A DNA stretch of 48,639 nucleotides from Acidobacteriaceae bacterium (GCA_003138365.1 PLFY01000051.1:1-48639), one strand, 5' to 3'. Shown: positions 26,460-34,958, counted from the first letter of the stretch. The notes: generated from the sequence alone by a model not told the origin. A program made the numbers and translations.

Positions 26460-27685
26460 CGGTGTGGATCTCCGTGCGATTTCCGCGTGCGGTCTGCCGC
26501 CCATTGCCGCAACGCATCCAGCAGCTTTTCGCCGCCGGCGCCGCGGAACCAGCGCGCATGACCCACTAGCCAGCCCTCGCAGGCCATCGGCGCCTGATCC
26601 TCACGGTGCAGCACGCTCACGAAATAATCTGTCTCAGACAACGCAAACTCAGCGTGGCAGAGGGCAGTCATGGGAGCAAGCGCCGCGGCTTCTTCAGCTG
26701 AAAGCGGGCGCACCGACTCATAGCCGCCCAGCAGCGCGCTCAAATGATCCAGATGCACTGGTACGTTTTCCGCACCAGTCTCCACGCATTCTGATCCCTG
26801 ATCTCTGATCCCTGATCCCTGTTTTCCTTCCGCCAGAGCAAGCCACTCCACGATGTTGCGCTCAATGGCATGTGCCAGATCGTGCACGGCATTGGTGCGG
26901 TCGGCCAAGCCGAAGTCGATGATCGCTTTGGCCTCGGCATCGTCGCCGGCATCGTTCCAGAGAATGTTAGAAGCGTGCAGGTCGTTGTGCGTCCACAGCG
27001 GTGCAAGCGCGGGCAGCAGCGGCAGAAGCTGCGCATGAAACGGTGCAAGCAAATCCAGTGCTTCTTCGCAGCAGGAGCGCGTACCGAGAAAACGCATGAG
27101 CGCAGGCCGTGCCGCAAGATAACGCTCCAACTCTGTTCGTGGATCCCGCGTGGCAAAGATCGTGAAACTGGCTACCAGCGGGCGAGGCTTGCGGCGCGGT
27201 GCTACGAATCCCTCCGACGCACAATGCAGGCGTGCCAATGCCTGACCCGCGGAGTGTGCGTGCGCCGCGGTGCGGAACGGCGTCCACGAGAGCGCGTCTC
27301 CGTACAGGTCCACGCCCTCGGGCGCTTCGTGTACCTCATAGGTCCACTGGCGCCTCTCGATTGCGGTCTCGCCGGATGTGGCGCGAAACACGCTCGGCAC
27401 CGCCGCTCCGTGCGCCAGCAGATGCGCCATGAATCGATGCTCCTCCAGCAATCCCTCTCGATCGCGCACGGTCCGATGATGACGCTTGATGAAGATCCTT
27501 GCGCCGTGCGTCGCCACCACGCTGGCCGCTGAAAACGGCCGCGGGCTGACAGACAGTATCTCAACCGGCTCACCCAAACCGGGATACAAGCTCAACAGTG
27601 CGCGCACCTCGGCAAGGTCCAGTGGAAGCCAGTCGGGTTCCACCAGCGTGCCGTCCATTCCGTGCGCTCTTGCCGTTGTGCTCAT
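26456..27685 (-). CDS. APH-fold phosphotransferase, candidate thiamine (precursor) kinase
   Basis: 409 aa from ATG 27685, with an AAGGA site (TTG 27712 is an alternative). Kinase-like small-molecule phosphotransferase: ATP-binding Lys67 (IFIKRHHR), catalytic Asp235 in HNDLHASNIL and metal-binding Asp257 in IDFGLAD. The E. coli thiamine kinase ThiK has the same fold. The position between a TPP-controlled TonB receptor and a PnuT-like transporter suggests it traps imported thiamine or a pyrimidine precursor by phosphorylation. That is inference, and homoserine/choline-type kinases have similar motifs. A 31-bp heptamer repeat is inserted in frame after residue 289. Confidence 0.72.
   Translation of the reverse strand: MSTTARAHGMDGTLVEPDWLPLDLAEVRALLSLYPGLGEPVEILSVSPRPFSAASVVATHGARIFIKRHHRTVRDREGLLEEHRFMAHLLAHGAAVPSVFRATSGETAIERRQWTYEVHEAPEGVDLYGDALSWTPFRTAAHAHSAGQALARLHCASEGFVAPRRKPRPLVASFTIFATRDPRTELERYLAARPALMRFLGTRSCCEEALDLLAPFHAQLLPLLPALAPLWTHNDLHASNILWNDAGDDAEAKAIIDFGLADRTNAVHDLAHAIERNIVEWLALAEGKQGSGIRDQGSECVETGAENVPVHLDHLSALLGGYESVRPLSAEEAAALAPMTALCHAEFALSETDYFVSVLHREDQAPMACEGWLVGHARWFRGAGGEKLLDALRQWAADRTRKSHGDPHR
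26791..26821. repeat. In-frame heptamer tandem repeat inside the kinase gene
   Basis: CTGATCC-CTGATCT-CTGATCC-CTGATCC-CTG: four full 7-bp units plus three bases. Read on the minus strand it encodes GSGIRDQGSE in a loop between the DFG region and the C-terminal helices. The frame is kept across it. Confidence 0.85.
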
Positions 27686-27717
27686 TGCGGACTCATCCTT
27701 CAGCGGAGACAAAGAAC

Positions 27718-30108
27718 CTAGAAAGTATAATGCGCCGACAAGCGCACCGTCGTCGGAGCGCCCAGGTGGATGAATGTGTCGCCGTAACTCGCTCCCGTAT
27801 CTTTCCAGTAGCGTTTGTCGGTGATGTTATCGGCATAAAGTCTCAGAGTCACGCGCCCCTGCTCGCCGCCCGGTGTGTAGCGCGCCCCCAGATTGAAAAG
27901 GTTATAGCCAGGCACGGCCACAACATCGTCGCGCGTAGCCTCTTTGCGCCCTGTGTAACTCCAACCGGGCATCAGGTGCAGCCCGTGCGCATGTGGAAGT
28001 GCAATATCGGCAAAAGTCGACGTACGCAGATGCGGCACATTGAGCACCTGCTTGTTATCGAACGACGGCGTGCCCGTGTCGTCTGAGAGTGCACGGATGG
28101 CCGCTGCCGAAGCCGTCAACCGCAGCCACGAAGCAGCCTTTCCCTCCGCATTCACTTCGATGCCGTCGTGCGTCTCGCGGCCCTCCGACTCAAAGCACAA
28201 ATCGCCCGGCCCATAGAACTCATCTGCCGTGCAAAAGTTGTCGGGCGCTTGAATCACCTTGGGATAGAAGAACGGCGCGCGCATGTGAAACAGCGCGGTG
28301 GTCAGCAGGATACGCTGGCCCGGCTGGTACTTCGCACCCACCTCCGCCTGGCGCGTCATAAAGGGCGCTAGAAACTGATTTGCGTTGTCCACCCACCACG
28401 GCCCCTGCGGTCCCAACGACAGCAGGACTCCGTAGTTGCCATAGAGCGTAAGGCTGCTCACCGGGTTGAAGGTGATCGCATACTGCGGCAGCCAGATATG
28501 CTTGTCGGTAATAATCGGCGGTGTTCCGGGGCTGGTGGCGCTCAGCGAATAGTTGTTGTCGCGCAGAGAATCGAAGCGCCCGCCAGCAAGCAGCTGAATG
28601 CGGCCCGGTAAATGAATCCTGTCCTGCACAATTACTGCCGACTGATGATTGTCTTCCCAGAGCGCGCGCGGCCCGGCGGATTGTAATGGAGATTCGATGG
28701 AAAAAGGCGCGATGGGCTGGTAGATGTTCTCTGAACCAACGTAGGTGTACACTGCGCCATCCTGCACGGTAGAGGCTGCGTTTGCCGGCGGCGCACCGGG
28801 TTGCTGCACGCTGCGCAGAAAAAGCTCGCCCCCGCCCGTCACATCCTGGCTGATCGAGCCGGTCTTGATATGCCCAGTTACAAGCGCCTCGGCCTGGGCA
28901 TCGATGCGCAGCTCGCCGGGGTCGCGATAGTCGTAAATGTCATAGCCCCCATCGGGCGCAAAAAAGTAAGAAGGAGCAGTCCCGCCACTGCCCGTGCATA
29001 GCGCCTCATACGAGCAGCCATACGCGTAGATCACGTTGTCGTTGATCAACGAGTGGCTATAACTCACCGCCGCGAAGGCCCGCCACGCCGGCGTCAAATC
29101 ATCATCCAGACGCGCCCCGGTGTTGATTGTGTCGAACGTGTTTGGCAGAGCCCACGGCTGCTCGCCCAGCATGGTCGAAGGATGAACCAGGTTCAAATCG
29201 GGCACCGTCGTTCCGCCCAGCAACTGATAGCCGCAGACCGAGCGCTCCACTTTGTGCTGGTATTCAAAGTCGCCTTTCAGAATTGCTTTCGGACTCATCT
29301 TCCAATCAGCCGCGCCTGCGCCCACCGCGCGCCAGCCATTCGCGTCGTTCACATAGCTCTCAATGTTTTCGCCGGCAGCATTCATCCGCGCCCCCACCTG
29401 CTTGCGGCTGCCGAACAGCCATCCCAGGTCCGCAGCTCCGTAAGCAGTACCGCGTTGATCCGTTGCCAGGTCCACGGCCTCGAGCGCCGCGGGCCGCTTG
29501 GTGACGTAGTTGATGAGGCCGCCGCCCGAGGCCACGCCGCTCTCCACGCCCGCAATGCCCTTGAGAAACTCGACGCGCTCCTTGTTTTCGAGAGGCACAT
29601 CCTGCTCGCCGGCGATCGTCATGCCGTTGATCTGCAATCCCGTCGCCAGATCGATCGGGAATCCGCGTATCTCGAAGTCGCCGTAGTAGCCCACCGGCGC
29701 GTAGTCCTCGCCAATCGACGCGTCGTTCTTCACCACGTCGGAGAGCACACGCGCTCCCTGATCGGTCAGCAAGTCCCGCGTCACGATTGTGGCCGAAAGC
29801 GGCGTCTCCTTCAGCGTTGCGCCGTCCAGAGTGCCCACCTCAACAGTGTCGGGAAGATAATCGTCCTTCACCTCGCCATGAACGATTACGGTTGTGGTCA
29901 CGGGCTGCATCTGTTGCGTCGCTGGCTTTGCACCCGCCTGGGGAGTTGTGTTTGTGGGTGTCGCGCTTTGTGAAAATGCGCCAAGCGAAGTGCCCAGCAA
30001 GCACGCAAACATCAGCGCCAAAGCACGCAGCTCATCGCGTGCGGAATCGGCGCTTGCAATAGATTGAGATGGAATGCTTGCGGTCACGGCGGCTTCGAGT
30101 TCGAGCAT
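27718..30108 (-). CDS. TonB-dependent outer-membrane receptor under TPP control
   Basis: 796 aa from ATG 30108, which has an AAGGGGAG site. The open frame begins further up at 30150, but that start lies upstream of the site. Signal segment LALMFACLLGTSLGAFS, a TonB-box-like stretch (TTTVIVHGEV), plug domain (ETPLSATIVTRDLLTDQGAR ... RVEFLKGIAGVESGVASGGG) and a 22-strand-type barrel ending in Phe (TVRLSAHYTF). By sequence it resembles siderophore receptors, but the TPP riboswitch upstream and the coupled kinase and PnuT-like genes argue for uptake of thiamine or a derivative. First gene of the operon. The stop is 32 bp before the kinase ATG. Confidence 0.88.
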   Translation of the reverse strand: MLELEAAVTASIPSQSIASADSARDELRALALMFACLLGTSLGAFSQSATPTNTTPQAGAKPATQQMQPVTTTVIVHGEVKDDYLPDTVEVGTLDGATLKETPLSATIVTRDLLTDQGARVLSDVVKNDASIGEDYAPVGYYGDFEIRGFPIDLATGLQINGMTIAGEQDVPLENKERVEFLKGIAGVESGVASGGGLINYVTKRPAALEAVDLATDQRGTAYGAADLGWLFGSRKQVGARMNAAGENIESYVNDANGWRAVGAGAADWKMSPKAILKGDFEYQHKVERSVCGYQLLGGTTVPDLNLVHPSTMLGEQPWALPNTFDTINTGARLDDDLTPAWRAFAAVSYSHSLINDNVIYAYGCSYEALCTGSGGTAPSYFFAPDGGYDIYDYRDPGELRIDAQAEALVTGHIKTGSISQDVTGGGELFLRSVQQPGAPPANAASTVQDGAVYTYVGSENIYQPIAPFSIESPLQSAGPRALWEDNHQSAVIVQDRIHLPGRIQLLAGGRFDSLRDNNYSLSATSPGTPPIITDKHIWLPQYAITFNPVSSLTLYGNYGVLLSLGPQGPWWVDNANQFLAPFMTRQAEVGAKYQPGQRILLTTALFHMRAPFFYPKVIQAPDNFCTADEFYGPGDLCFESEGRETHDGIEVNAEGKAASWLRLTASAAAIRALSDDTGTPSFDNKQVLNVPHLRTSTFADIALPHAHGLHLMPGWSYTGRKEATRDDVVAVPGYNLFNLGARYTPGGEQGRVTLRLYADNITDKRYWKDTGASYGDTFIHLGAPTTVRLSAHYTF

Positions 30109-30112
30109 GGTC

Positions 30113-30141
30113 TCCCCTTGTTTCCAACAGAATGAAACAAG
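30113..30141 (-). promoter_or_regulatory. RBS-sequestering hairpin (riboswitch expression platform)
   Basis: On the minus strand CTTGTTTC pairs perfectly with GAAACAAG (plus positions 30134-30141 and 30117-30124). The second arm runs directly into the ribosome-binding site GGGGAG, and the stem can be extended by T-G and C-G pairs over part of it. This is a plausible OFF state for translational control by the TPP riboswitch. Confidence 0.6.
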
Positions 30142-30187
30142 AGAACTCACGCTGCGAATCGAGGAAGAGGGCCGTTCGGCTTCGAAA

Positions 30188-30260
30188 ACTTCCCACGCCG
30201 GTATTATCCGGATCGGGTTCTAGGGTATTTCTCAGCCCCACTTCGTGGAGCACCCCTGTT
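30188..30260 (-). ncRNA. TPP (thiamine pyrophosphate) riboswitch, Thi-box
   Basis: Read on the minus strand the region has, in order, GGGGTGC, a short P3-type stem (CCAC/GTGG), GGCTGAGA, ACCCTAGAACCCGATCCGG, ATAATACCGGCG and TGGGAAG. These match the conserved Thi-box consensus almost exactly, including the pyrimidine-sensing CTGAGA and the pyrophosphate-sensing CCGGATAAT..CCGG elements. It ends about 80 nt before the ATG of the TonB receptor and should lower expression of the receptor-kinase-transporter operon when TPP is plentiful. Confidence 0.95.
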
Positions 30261-30278
30261 TCAATGTTCCGATTGAAA

Positions 30279-30313
30279 CACTCCCGGCCCGGTTTTGCAA
30301 ATGGGCCGGGGCT
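30279..30313. terminator. GC-rich hairpin between CRTAC1-like gene and riboswitch
   Basis: CCCGGCCC pairs with GGGCCGGGG across GGTTTTGCAAAT. It lies just after the stop of the minus-strand gene at 30323 and could end that transcript, but it has no T-run, so the call is weak. Confidence 0.35.
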
Positions 30314-30322
30314 GCCGTGCTG

Positions 30323-32224
30323 TTATTTCCCAGTCCCCTCGGTGATCGTCACAATCCGGTCCACGCCCGGCACGGTGAACTTCTCCACCTTGCCGCTCGG
30401 CCAGTGTACCTCGATCGCATCCACCGTCGTAGCTTGGCCCAACCCAAAGTGCGGCCTCGGGTCGTTCGACGAGAGATAACTCCCACCGCTCAGCACATCC
30501 CCGCGTTGCTTCATGCCGTTGGCGGTCAAATAGACCGTAGCTCCCACGGCATCGCGCGGACTCTTTGGTCCGCCCACCAGCTTTAACTCCAACCAGTGGT
30601 TCTTATCTGGGTTCACATTGCGCAGCAACACCGGATGGCCGTCCATCACATTGATCACCGCGTCCAGCTTGCCGTCGTTGAACAGATCGCCCACAGCCAT
30701 GCCGCGCCCCGGAACCACCACCGCCAATCCGGAACCCTCCACCGCCGGAACCACCTCAAACTTCTTGCCTTCGATGTTGTGGAAGAGCATGGGCCGCTGC
30801 GCCCAGCTTGTGCCCCACGCGTATTTGTCGGCTTCCGGGTAGACGTGGCCGTCGGACATCAGCAGATCCTTCCAGCCGTCGTTGTCGTAGTCCAAAAAAG
30901 CGTCGCCCCAGCTGAGGAAGGGAACTGAAATCTCGGCTATCCCCAACTGGTAGCTGATATCGGTCAGGTTGCCGTCGCCCTCGTTGCGGTAGAACGGCTT
31001 GTAGTCGTCGGAGAAGGTGGTGTCGAAGACGGACAGTTGGCCATTGTTCTGGTAGTCGCCCACCGCTATGCCCATTGAAGCGGTCTCGCGCCCCGCCTCG
31101 TTCAATGCGAATCCCGACGCATAACTCACATCCTCAAACGTGCCGTCGCCCTTGTTCAGGTACATGTAGTTGGGCGTCGAGTCGTTGCCCACCAGCAGAT
31201 CGATCTTGCCGTCGTTATTGATGTCCACAAACACCGCGCCCAGGCCGTAGTAGCCCGGCTTGTCATCCACGCCGGCCTTCTCGCTCACATCGGTAAAGGT
31301 TCCGTCGCCGTTATTGTGAAACAAATGATCCGGCTCGCCCTTCAGGCCCCGCGGCCCGCAAGCCACAGCTTCGCCGCGGAAGGTGCAGAACGCATTGTTG
31401 CCCCCGCTCTCTTTGCTGTTTGGAAGATTGTTGCGATCCCAATGAATGTAGCCGGCAACAAACAGGTCCAGCCGCCCGTCACCGTCGTAGTCGCCCCACG
31501 TCGCGCCCGTCGACCAGTTGCCAAGCTGCACGCCGGCCTTCTCCGCCACATCGGTAAACGTGCCGTCGTGATTGTTGCGGTAAAGCCGGTTCTTTCCGTA
31601 ATTCGATACATAAATGTCCGGCCAGCCATCGTTGTTGAAGTCGGCAATGGCCACGCCAAAGCCCCAGCGGTCGTTGGTCACGCCGGCCTTGGCCGCTACG
31701 TCGGTAAATGTTCCGTCATGGTTGTTGCGGAAGAGAGCGGCGTGAGGCGGCGTCTCCTTGCCCGTCAGGGCGTCCACCGTCGAGCCGTTTACCACGTAGA
31801 TAGACAGCCATCCGCTGTTGTCGTAGTCGATCAGCCCCACGCCCGAGCCCTTGGTCTCGATGATGTAGCTCTTCTCCGGCGTGCCCATCTTGTGGGTCCA
31901 GTGGGTGAGTCCGGCCTTTTCCGAGTCGTCGATAAACACGATCGGCCCGCTCTTCACAAAGCCGCCCGCCGTGATGGGCCGGTGCTGCGCGTCGAGAACC
32001 GCGGGGTGTGGCGAACCGGTCTCCTGGCCCCCCGTAGCCGCGGGTGCCCCAGGTCTCGATTCTGAGACCTGGGAATCCACACCCTTCGCGGGCTTCTCAG
32101 GCTGTTGGTCAGGTTGCCGTTCTAGGGGAAGAGCAGCGGGACCGGTGGCTTGTGCGAAAAGAAGAGCGGGAATTCCCGCCGCCAGCAGTCCAAGGAAAGT
32201 GGTGGTGCGCAGTGCCTGAAACAT
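30323..32224 (-). CDS. Secreted FG-GAP/VCBS beta-propeller with ASPIC/UnbV domain (CRTAC1 family)
   Basis: 633 aa from ATG 32224 (ATG 32293 is possible). Signal peptide (FLGLLAAGIPALLFAQA), then a Pro/Gln-rich linker, then six or seven FG-GAP-type repeats of the form LFRNNHDGTFTDVAAKAG with calcium-binding DFNNDGWPDIY loops. The C-terminal ASPIC/UnbV domain (NHWLELKLVGGPKSPRDAVG, HFGLGQATTVDAIEVHWPSG) completes the usual CRTAC1 architecture. Such proteins are extracellular or periplasmic and abundant in acidobacteria, with unproven function. Part of the linker (GVDSQVSESRPGA) is encoded by a dispersed palindrome. Confidence 0.88.
   Translation of the reverse strand: MFQALRTTTFLGLLAAGIPALLFAQATGPAALPLERQPDQQPEKPAKGVDSQVSESRPGAPAATGGQETGSPHPAVLDAQHRPITAGGFVKSGPIVFIDDSEKAGLTHWTHKMGTPEKSYIIETKGSGVGLIDYDNSGWLSIYVVNGSTVDALTGKETPPHAALFRNNHDGTFTDVAAKAGVTNDRWGFGVAIADFNNDGWPDIYVSNYGKNRLYRNNHDGTFTDVAEKAGVQLGNWSTGATWGDYDGDGRLDLFVAGYIHWDRNNLPNSKESGGNNAFCTFRGEAVACGPRGLKGEPDHLFHNNGDGTFTDVSEKAGVDDKPGYYGLGAVFVDINNDGKIDLLVGNDSTPNYMYLNKGDGTFEDVSYASGFALNEAGRETASMGIAVGDYQNNGQLSVFDTTFSDDYKPFYRNEGDGNLTDISYQLGIAEISVPFLSWGDAFLDYDNDGWKDLLMSDGHVYPEADKYAWGTSWAQRPMLFHNIEGKKFEVVPAVEGSGLAVVVPGRGMAVGDLFNDGKLDAVINVMDGHPVLLRNVNPDKNHWLELKLVGGPKSPRDAVGATVYLTANGMKQRGDVLSGGSYLSSNDPRPHFGLGQATTVDAIEVHWPSGKVEKFTVPGVDRIVTITEGTGK
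32044..32085. repeat. Dispersed GGTCTC/GAGACC palindrome inside a coding region
   Basis: CCCAGGTCTC (32048-32057) and GAGACCTGGG (32064-32073) form a perfect 10-bp inverted repeat with a 6-base loop, followed by AATCCACA. The same unit, loop and flank occur at 45012-45046 between genes. Here it lies within the linker-coding part of the CRTAC1-like gene. Confidence 0.75.
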
Positions 32225-32463
32225 AGGCAGCCAGTATACGGGGATAGGTGTGAGCAAGTATCGACCGAAAGGTTGAGGGAGTTCCTCGGTCATATTCTGC
32301 GGATTTTGATTGAGAAATCGACCCATCCACCATCCGGATTTTGCCCCAAACGGCTTCTATGGGCCGGCTCAAACATCGCACCAACGCACGTGAGCCTCAT
32401 CACATTCGCCCGTTCAAGGACGCCTCTAGACTCAGAGACACTGCAAATGCTTTCAGGGGCGCC

Positions 32464-33600
32464 ATGCATCTCTTTCCCGCAGTAGATCCCATTCCTTTGC
32501 CGGCCCCGATATGGCTGCTGAAACTGCTCCATGTCGTGACCCTGGCGCTGCACTTTGTTGCTGTGGAAATGCTGCTCGGCGGACTGCTGCTTGCGGTTCT
32601 GTTCAGTCTCTTCCGTGGCTCGCCGCAATCGCTGGTTACCGCGCGGGCGCTGGCGCGCCGGCTTACGGTCGTCATGACCTTCGTCATCAACCTGGCCGTC
32701 CCGCCGCTCCTGTTTGCACAGGTCTTGTATGGCCGCGCGCTGTACACGAGCAGCGTCCTCATCGGCCTCTATTGGATTTCGATCATCGCCATCCTCACCC
32801 TCACGTACTGGTTGCTCTATCGGTTCACGGCACGCCTGGAGGCAGGCAAGGCTGCCTGGTGGGTTGGCCTGAGCGCCTGGGTGCTGGCCGGCTTCATCGC
32901 CCGCCTGCTCTCCACCAATATGACGCTCATGCTGAGGCCCGAGGTCTGGCGGGAGATGTACTCCGCATCGTCAATGGGAGCTTATCTGCCCACTGGCGAC
33001 CCCACGCTCACCCCGCGCTGGCTGCTCATGCTCGCCGGCGGCCTCTTCATCGGCGGGCTGTGGATGGTTTACCTTGCTGGCCGCAGCACCTTCACCGCGG
33101 AGGAGAAAAAGTTCGTCGCCGGCCTTGGCGGAAAGATCGCTGCGGTCTTCGGCCTGGTTTATCTGGCAGCCGGTTTGTGGGCCGCCAGCGTGCAGCCGGA
33201 TGCGGTCAAAGCCGGCCTCGCTGGTCAGTCCATCTATCCGCTCTACAAGTTTGCTGGTTTCGCCGGCTACGGCTGGTTGGCTCTTGTGGTCGTCGCCGTC
33301 CTTCTAGGCGCATTTGCCGGCTTCGCCAACCTCTCTGCGCGCATGTCCGGTTGGTTGGCATGGTCCGCGGTTCTCGTCGCCGTGCTCACTGAGATCATGT
33401 TCGCCGTCTATCGCGACGGCGTGCGCGACATGACCTTGCTCAGCAAAGGCTACGACGTATGGGACCGCGTCGTGGTGACTAACTGGAGTGTTGTTGGCCT
33501 CTTCCTGGCCCTCTTTGTTGCCGGCCTGGGCGTGGTTGCATGGCTCGTGTCCGTTGTGGCGCGCGCAAAGAAAGTGATGGAGGGCGCGGCTTCTATATGA
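32464..33600 (+). CDS. Degenerate CydA-like membrane protein (CydA' candidate)
   Basis: 378 aa with eight or nine membrane helices, ATG 32464. No family name is obvious, but the layout parallels the CydA-like protein at 36504. Its first helix LHVVTLALHFVAVEMLLGG places His30 9-10 residues before a Gly pair, as does FHVMISQFAVGGG in the other. INLAVPPLLFAQVLYG matches the CydA helix-2 region, and LTEIMFAVYRDGVRDMTLL matches the region that is AEYGRQPW in E. coli CydA. The two acidic residues of the CydA proton path are missing. Its stop overlaps the Rieske ATG (ATGA), so it is the first gene of the respiratory operon. The CydA' assignment is by eye and moderate. Confidence 0.5.
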   Translation: MHLFPAVDPIPLPAPIWLLKLLHVVTLALHFVAVEMLLGGLLLAVLFSLFRGSPQSLVTARALARRLTVVMTFVINLAVPPLLFAQVLYGRALYTSSVLIGLYWISIIAILTLTYWLLYRFTARLEAGKAAWWVGLSAWVLAGFIARLLSTNMTLMLRPEVWREMYSASSMGAYLPTGDPTLTPRWLLMLAGGLFIGGLWMVYLAGRSTFTAEEKKFVAGLGGKIAAVFGLVYLAAGLWAASVQPDAVKAGLAGQSIYPLYKFAGFAGYGWLALVVVAVLLGAFAGFANLSARMSGWLAWSAVLVAVLTEIMFAVYRDGVRDMTLLSKGYDVWDRVVVTNWSVVGLFLALFVAGLGVVAWLVSVVARAKKVMEGAASI

Positions 33601-34082
33601 GCGAAGAAATCAGCGTTGCCACCTTTATTCCCGAGGACCCGGGCGAACTAAATACGCGCCGGGCCTTCCTGGCTGCAGCCGGCGCAGCGGGCCTGCTCTA
33701 CGCCGCTGCCCTTGCCTATCCCATCTACCGATACCTGGCCTCGCCCGAGGAGATGGCGCTCTCTGCCACCGCCGTCACCGAGGTCACGCTCAAGGACGCG
33801 CAGAAGCTGCCCCTCGCCTCGGTGCTCATGTTCAAGTTCGGCACCGCGCCGGCCATGCTCATCCGCCATGCGGACGGCCGTTGGATTGCCTTGAGCGCGG
33901 TCTGCACGCACCTCGGCTGCACGGTGCAATATGAGCCCCAGGCCGACCGCATTCACTGCGCTTGCCACGGCGGCGTCTACAACGCCTACACCGGCGCCAA
34001 CGTCAGCGGGCCGCCGCCCAAGCCGCTCAAACTTTTCAAAGTTTCCGTCAACGATACCGGCGTTGAGGTCTCGCGGACGTAG
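33597..34082 (+). CDS. Rieske 2Fe-2S protein
   Basis: 161 aa. Twin-arginine-like N-terminus (NTRRAFLAAAGAAGLLYAAA) forming the membrane anchor, then a periplasmic Rieske domain with both cluster motifs, CTHLGC (103-108) and CACHGG (121-126), and the following proline-rich loop SGPPPKPL. It should take electrons from quinol at the Qo site of the cytochrome b encoded at 34959. ATG 33597 overlaps the upstream membrane-protein gene by 4 bp. The usual adjacent cytochrome b gene is displaced by a dehydrogenase gene. Confidence 0.93.
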   Translation: MSEEISVATFIPEDPGELNTRRAFLAAAGAAGLLYAAALAYPIYRYLASPEEMALSATAVTEVTLKDAQKLPLASVLMFKFGTAPAMLIRHADGRWIALSAVCTHLGCTVQYEPQADRIHCACHGGVYNAYTGANVSGPPPKPLKLFKVSVNDTGVEVSRT

Positions 34083-34129
34083 GCTGCTCGCGGCTCAAAA
34101 CGTTTCAGCTTTCATGAAGGAGCAATTCC

Positions 34130-34894
34130 ATGGCAATCCTCGATCTCTTCAGTCTCAAGGGCAAGAACGCGTTGGTCACAGGATCCGCGCAGGGCCTTGG
34201 CTCCGGCATCGCCATCGCATTTGCGCAGGCTGGCGCCAACGTCACGCTCCATGGCTACGACAACGTATTGGAATCGACCATCGAGGCTGTCAAGGAGACG
34301 GGCGTCAAATACATATCCATGACCGGCGATGTCTGCGACAAAGCTGTCTGTACAAGCCTCGTGGATGAAACGGTAAAGGCCTTCGGATCGATCGATATTC
34401 TTGTCAACAATGCAGGCACCATCCGCCGGGCTCCCGCTGCTGAACATTCTGAGGAGTTCTGGAACACCGTCATCGAAACCAATCTCAACAGTGTCTTTCG
34501 CATCAGCCAGTACGCGGGCAGAAAGATGCTGGCGCAGGGCTCGGGAAAAATCATCAACATCGCCTCGCTCCTTTCGTTTCAGGGCGGCATTCTGGTTCCG
34601 GGTTACGCGGCGGCCAAGGGCGCGGTTGCGCAATTGACCAAGGCGTTGGCCAATGAGTGGGCCGACAAGGGCCTGAACGTCAACGCCATCGCTCCCGGAT
34701 ATATGGCAACGGACAATACCGCGCCTTTGCGGGCCGATGCCGCCCGCTCCGCCGCCATTCTAGCCCGGATTCCCGCTGGAAGATGGGGCCTGCCTTCAGA
34801 CCTGGCCGGCGCCGCGGTGTTTCTTGCCTCCGAGGCTGGCAGCTATGTGAACGGTCACATCCTGGTCGTGGATGGTGGTTGGCTCTGCCGATGA
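34130..34894 (+). CDS. SDR dehydrogenase, 2-deoxy-D-gluconate 3-dehydrogenase/KduD-like
   Basis: 254 aa classical short-chain dehydrogenase. NAD-binding TGSAQGLGSG (18-27), NNAG at 93-96, catalytic Ser146, Tyr159 and Lys163 (YAAAKGA). The start AILDLFSLKGKNALVTG and the end GSYVNGHILVVDGGWLCR are typical of KduD (DKII isomerised-pectin/alginate breakdown). GAAGGAG ribosome-binding site. It lies between the Rieske and cytochrome b genes with no metabolic link to them. It may be an insertion into the operon or an uncharacterised partner. Exact substrate uncertain. Confidence 0.82.
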   Translation: MAILDLFSLKGKNALVTGSAQGLGSGIAIAFAQAGANVTLHGYDNVLESTIEAVKETGVKYISMTGDVCDKAVCTSLVDETVKAFGSIDILVNNAGTIRRAPAAEHSEEFWNTVIETNLNSVFRISQYAGRKMLAQGSGKIINIASLLSFQGGILVPGYAAAKGAVAQLTKALANEWADKGLNVNAIAPGYMATDNTAPLRADAARSAAILARIPAGRWGLPSDLAGAAVFLASEAGSYVNGHILVVDGGWLCR

Positions 34895-34958
34895 GCCGGT
34901 CCCTTTTGACGATCTGGAGCGATTTGGAAAGGAACCACGGATATCAAAGGATCATGGC

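Noticed and set aside
27718-30108. Siderophore receptor assignment
   Set aside because: Sequence similarity alone suggests it, but the TPP riboswitch and coupled kinase and PnuT-like genes indicate thiamine-related uptake; no iron-responsive site was seen.
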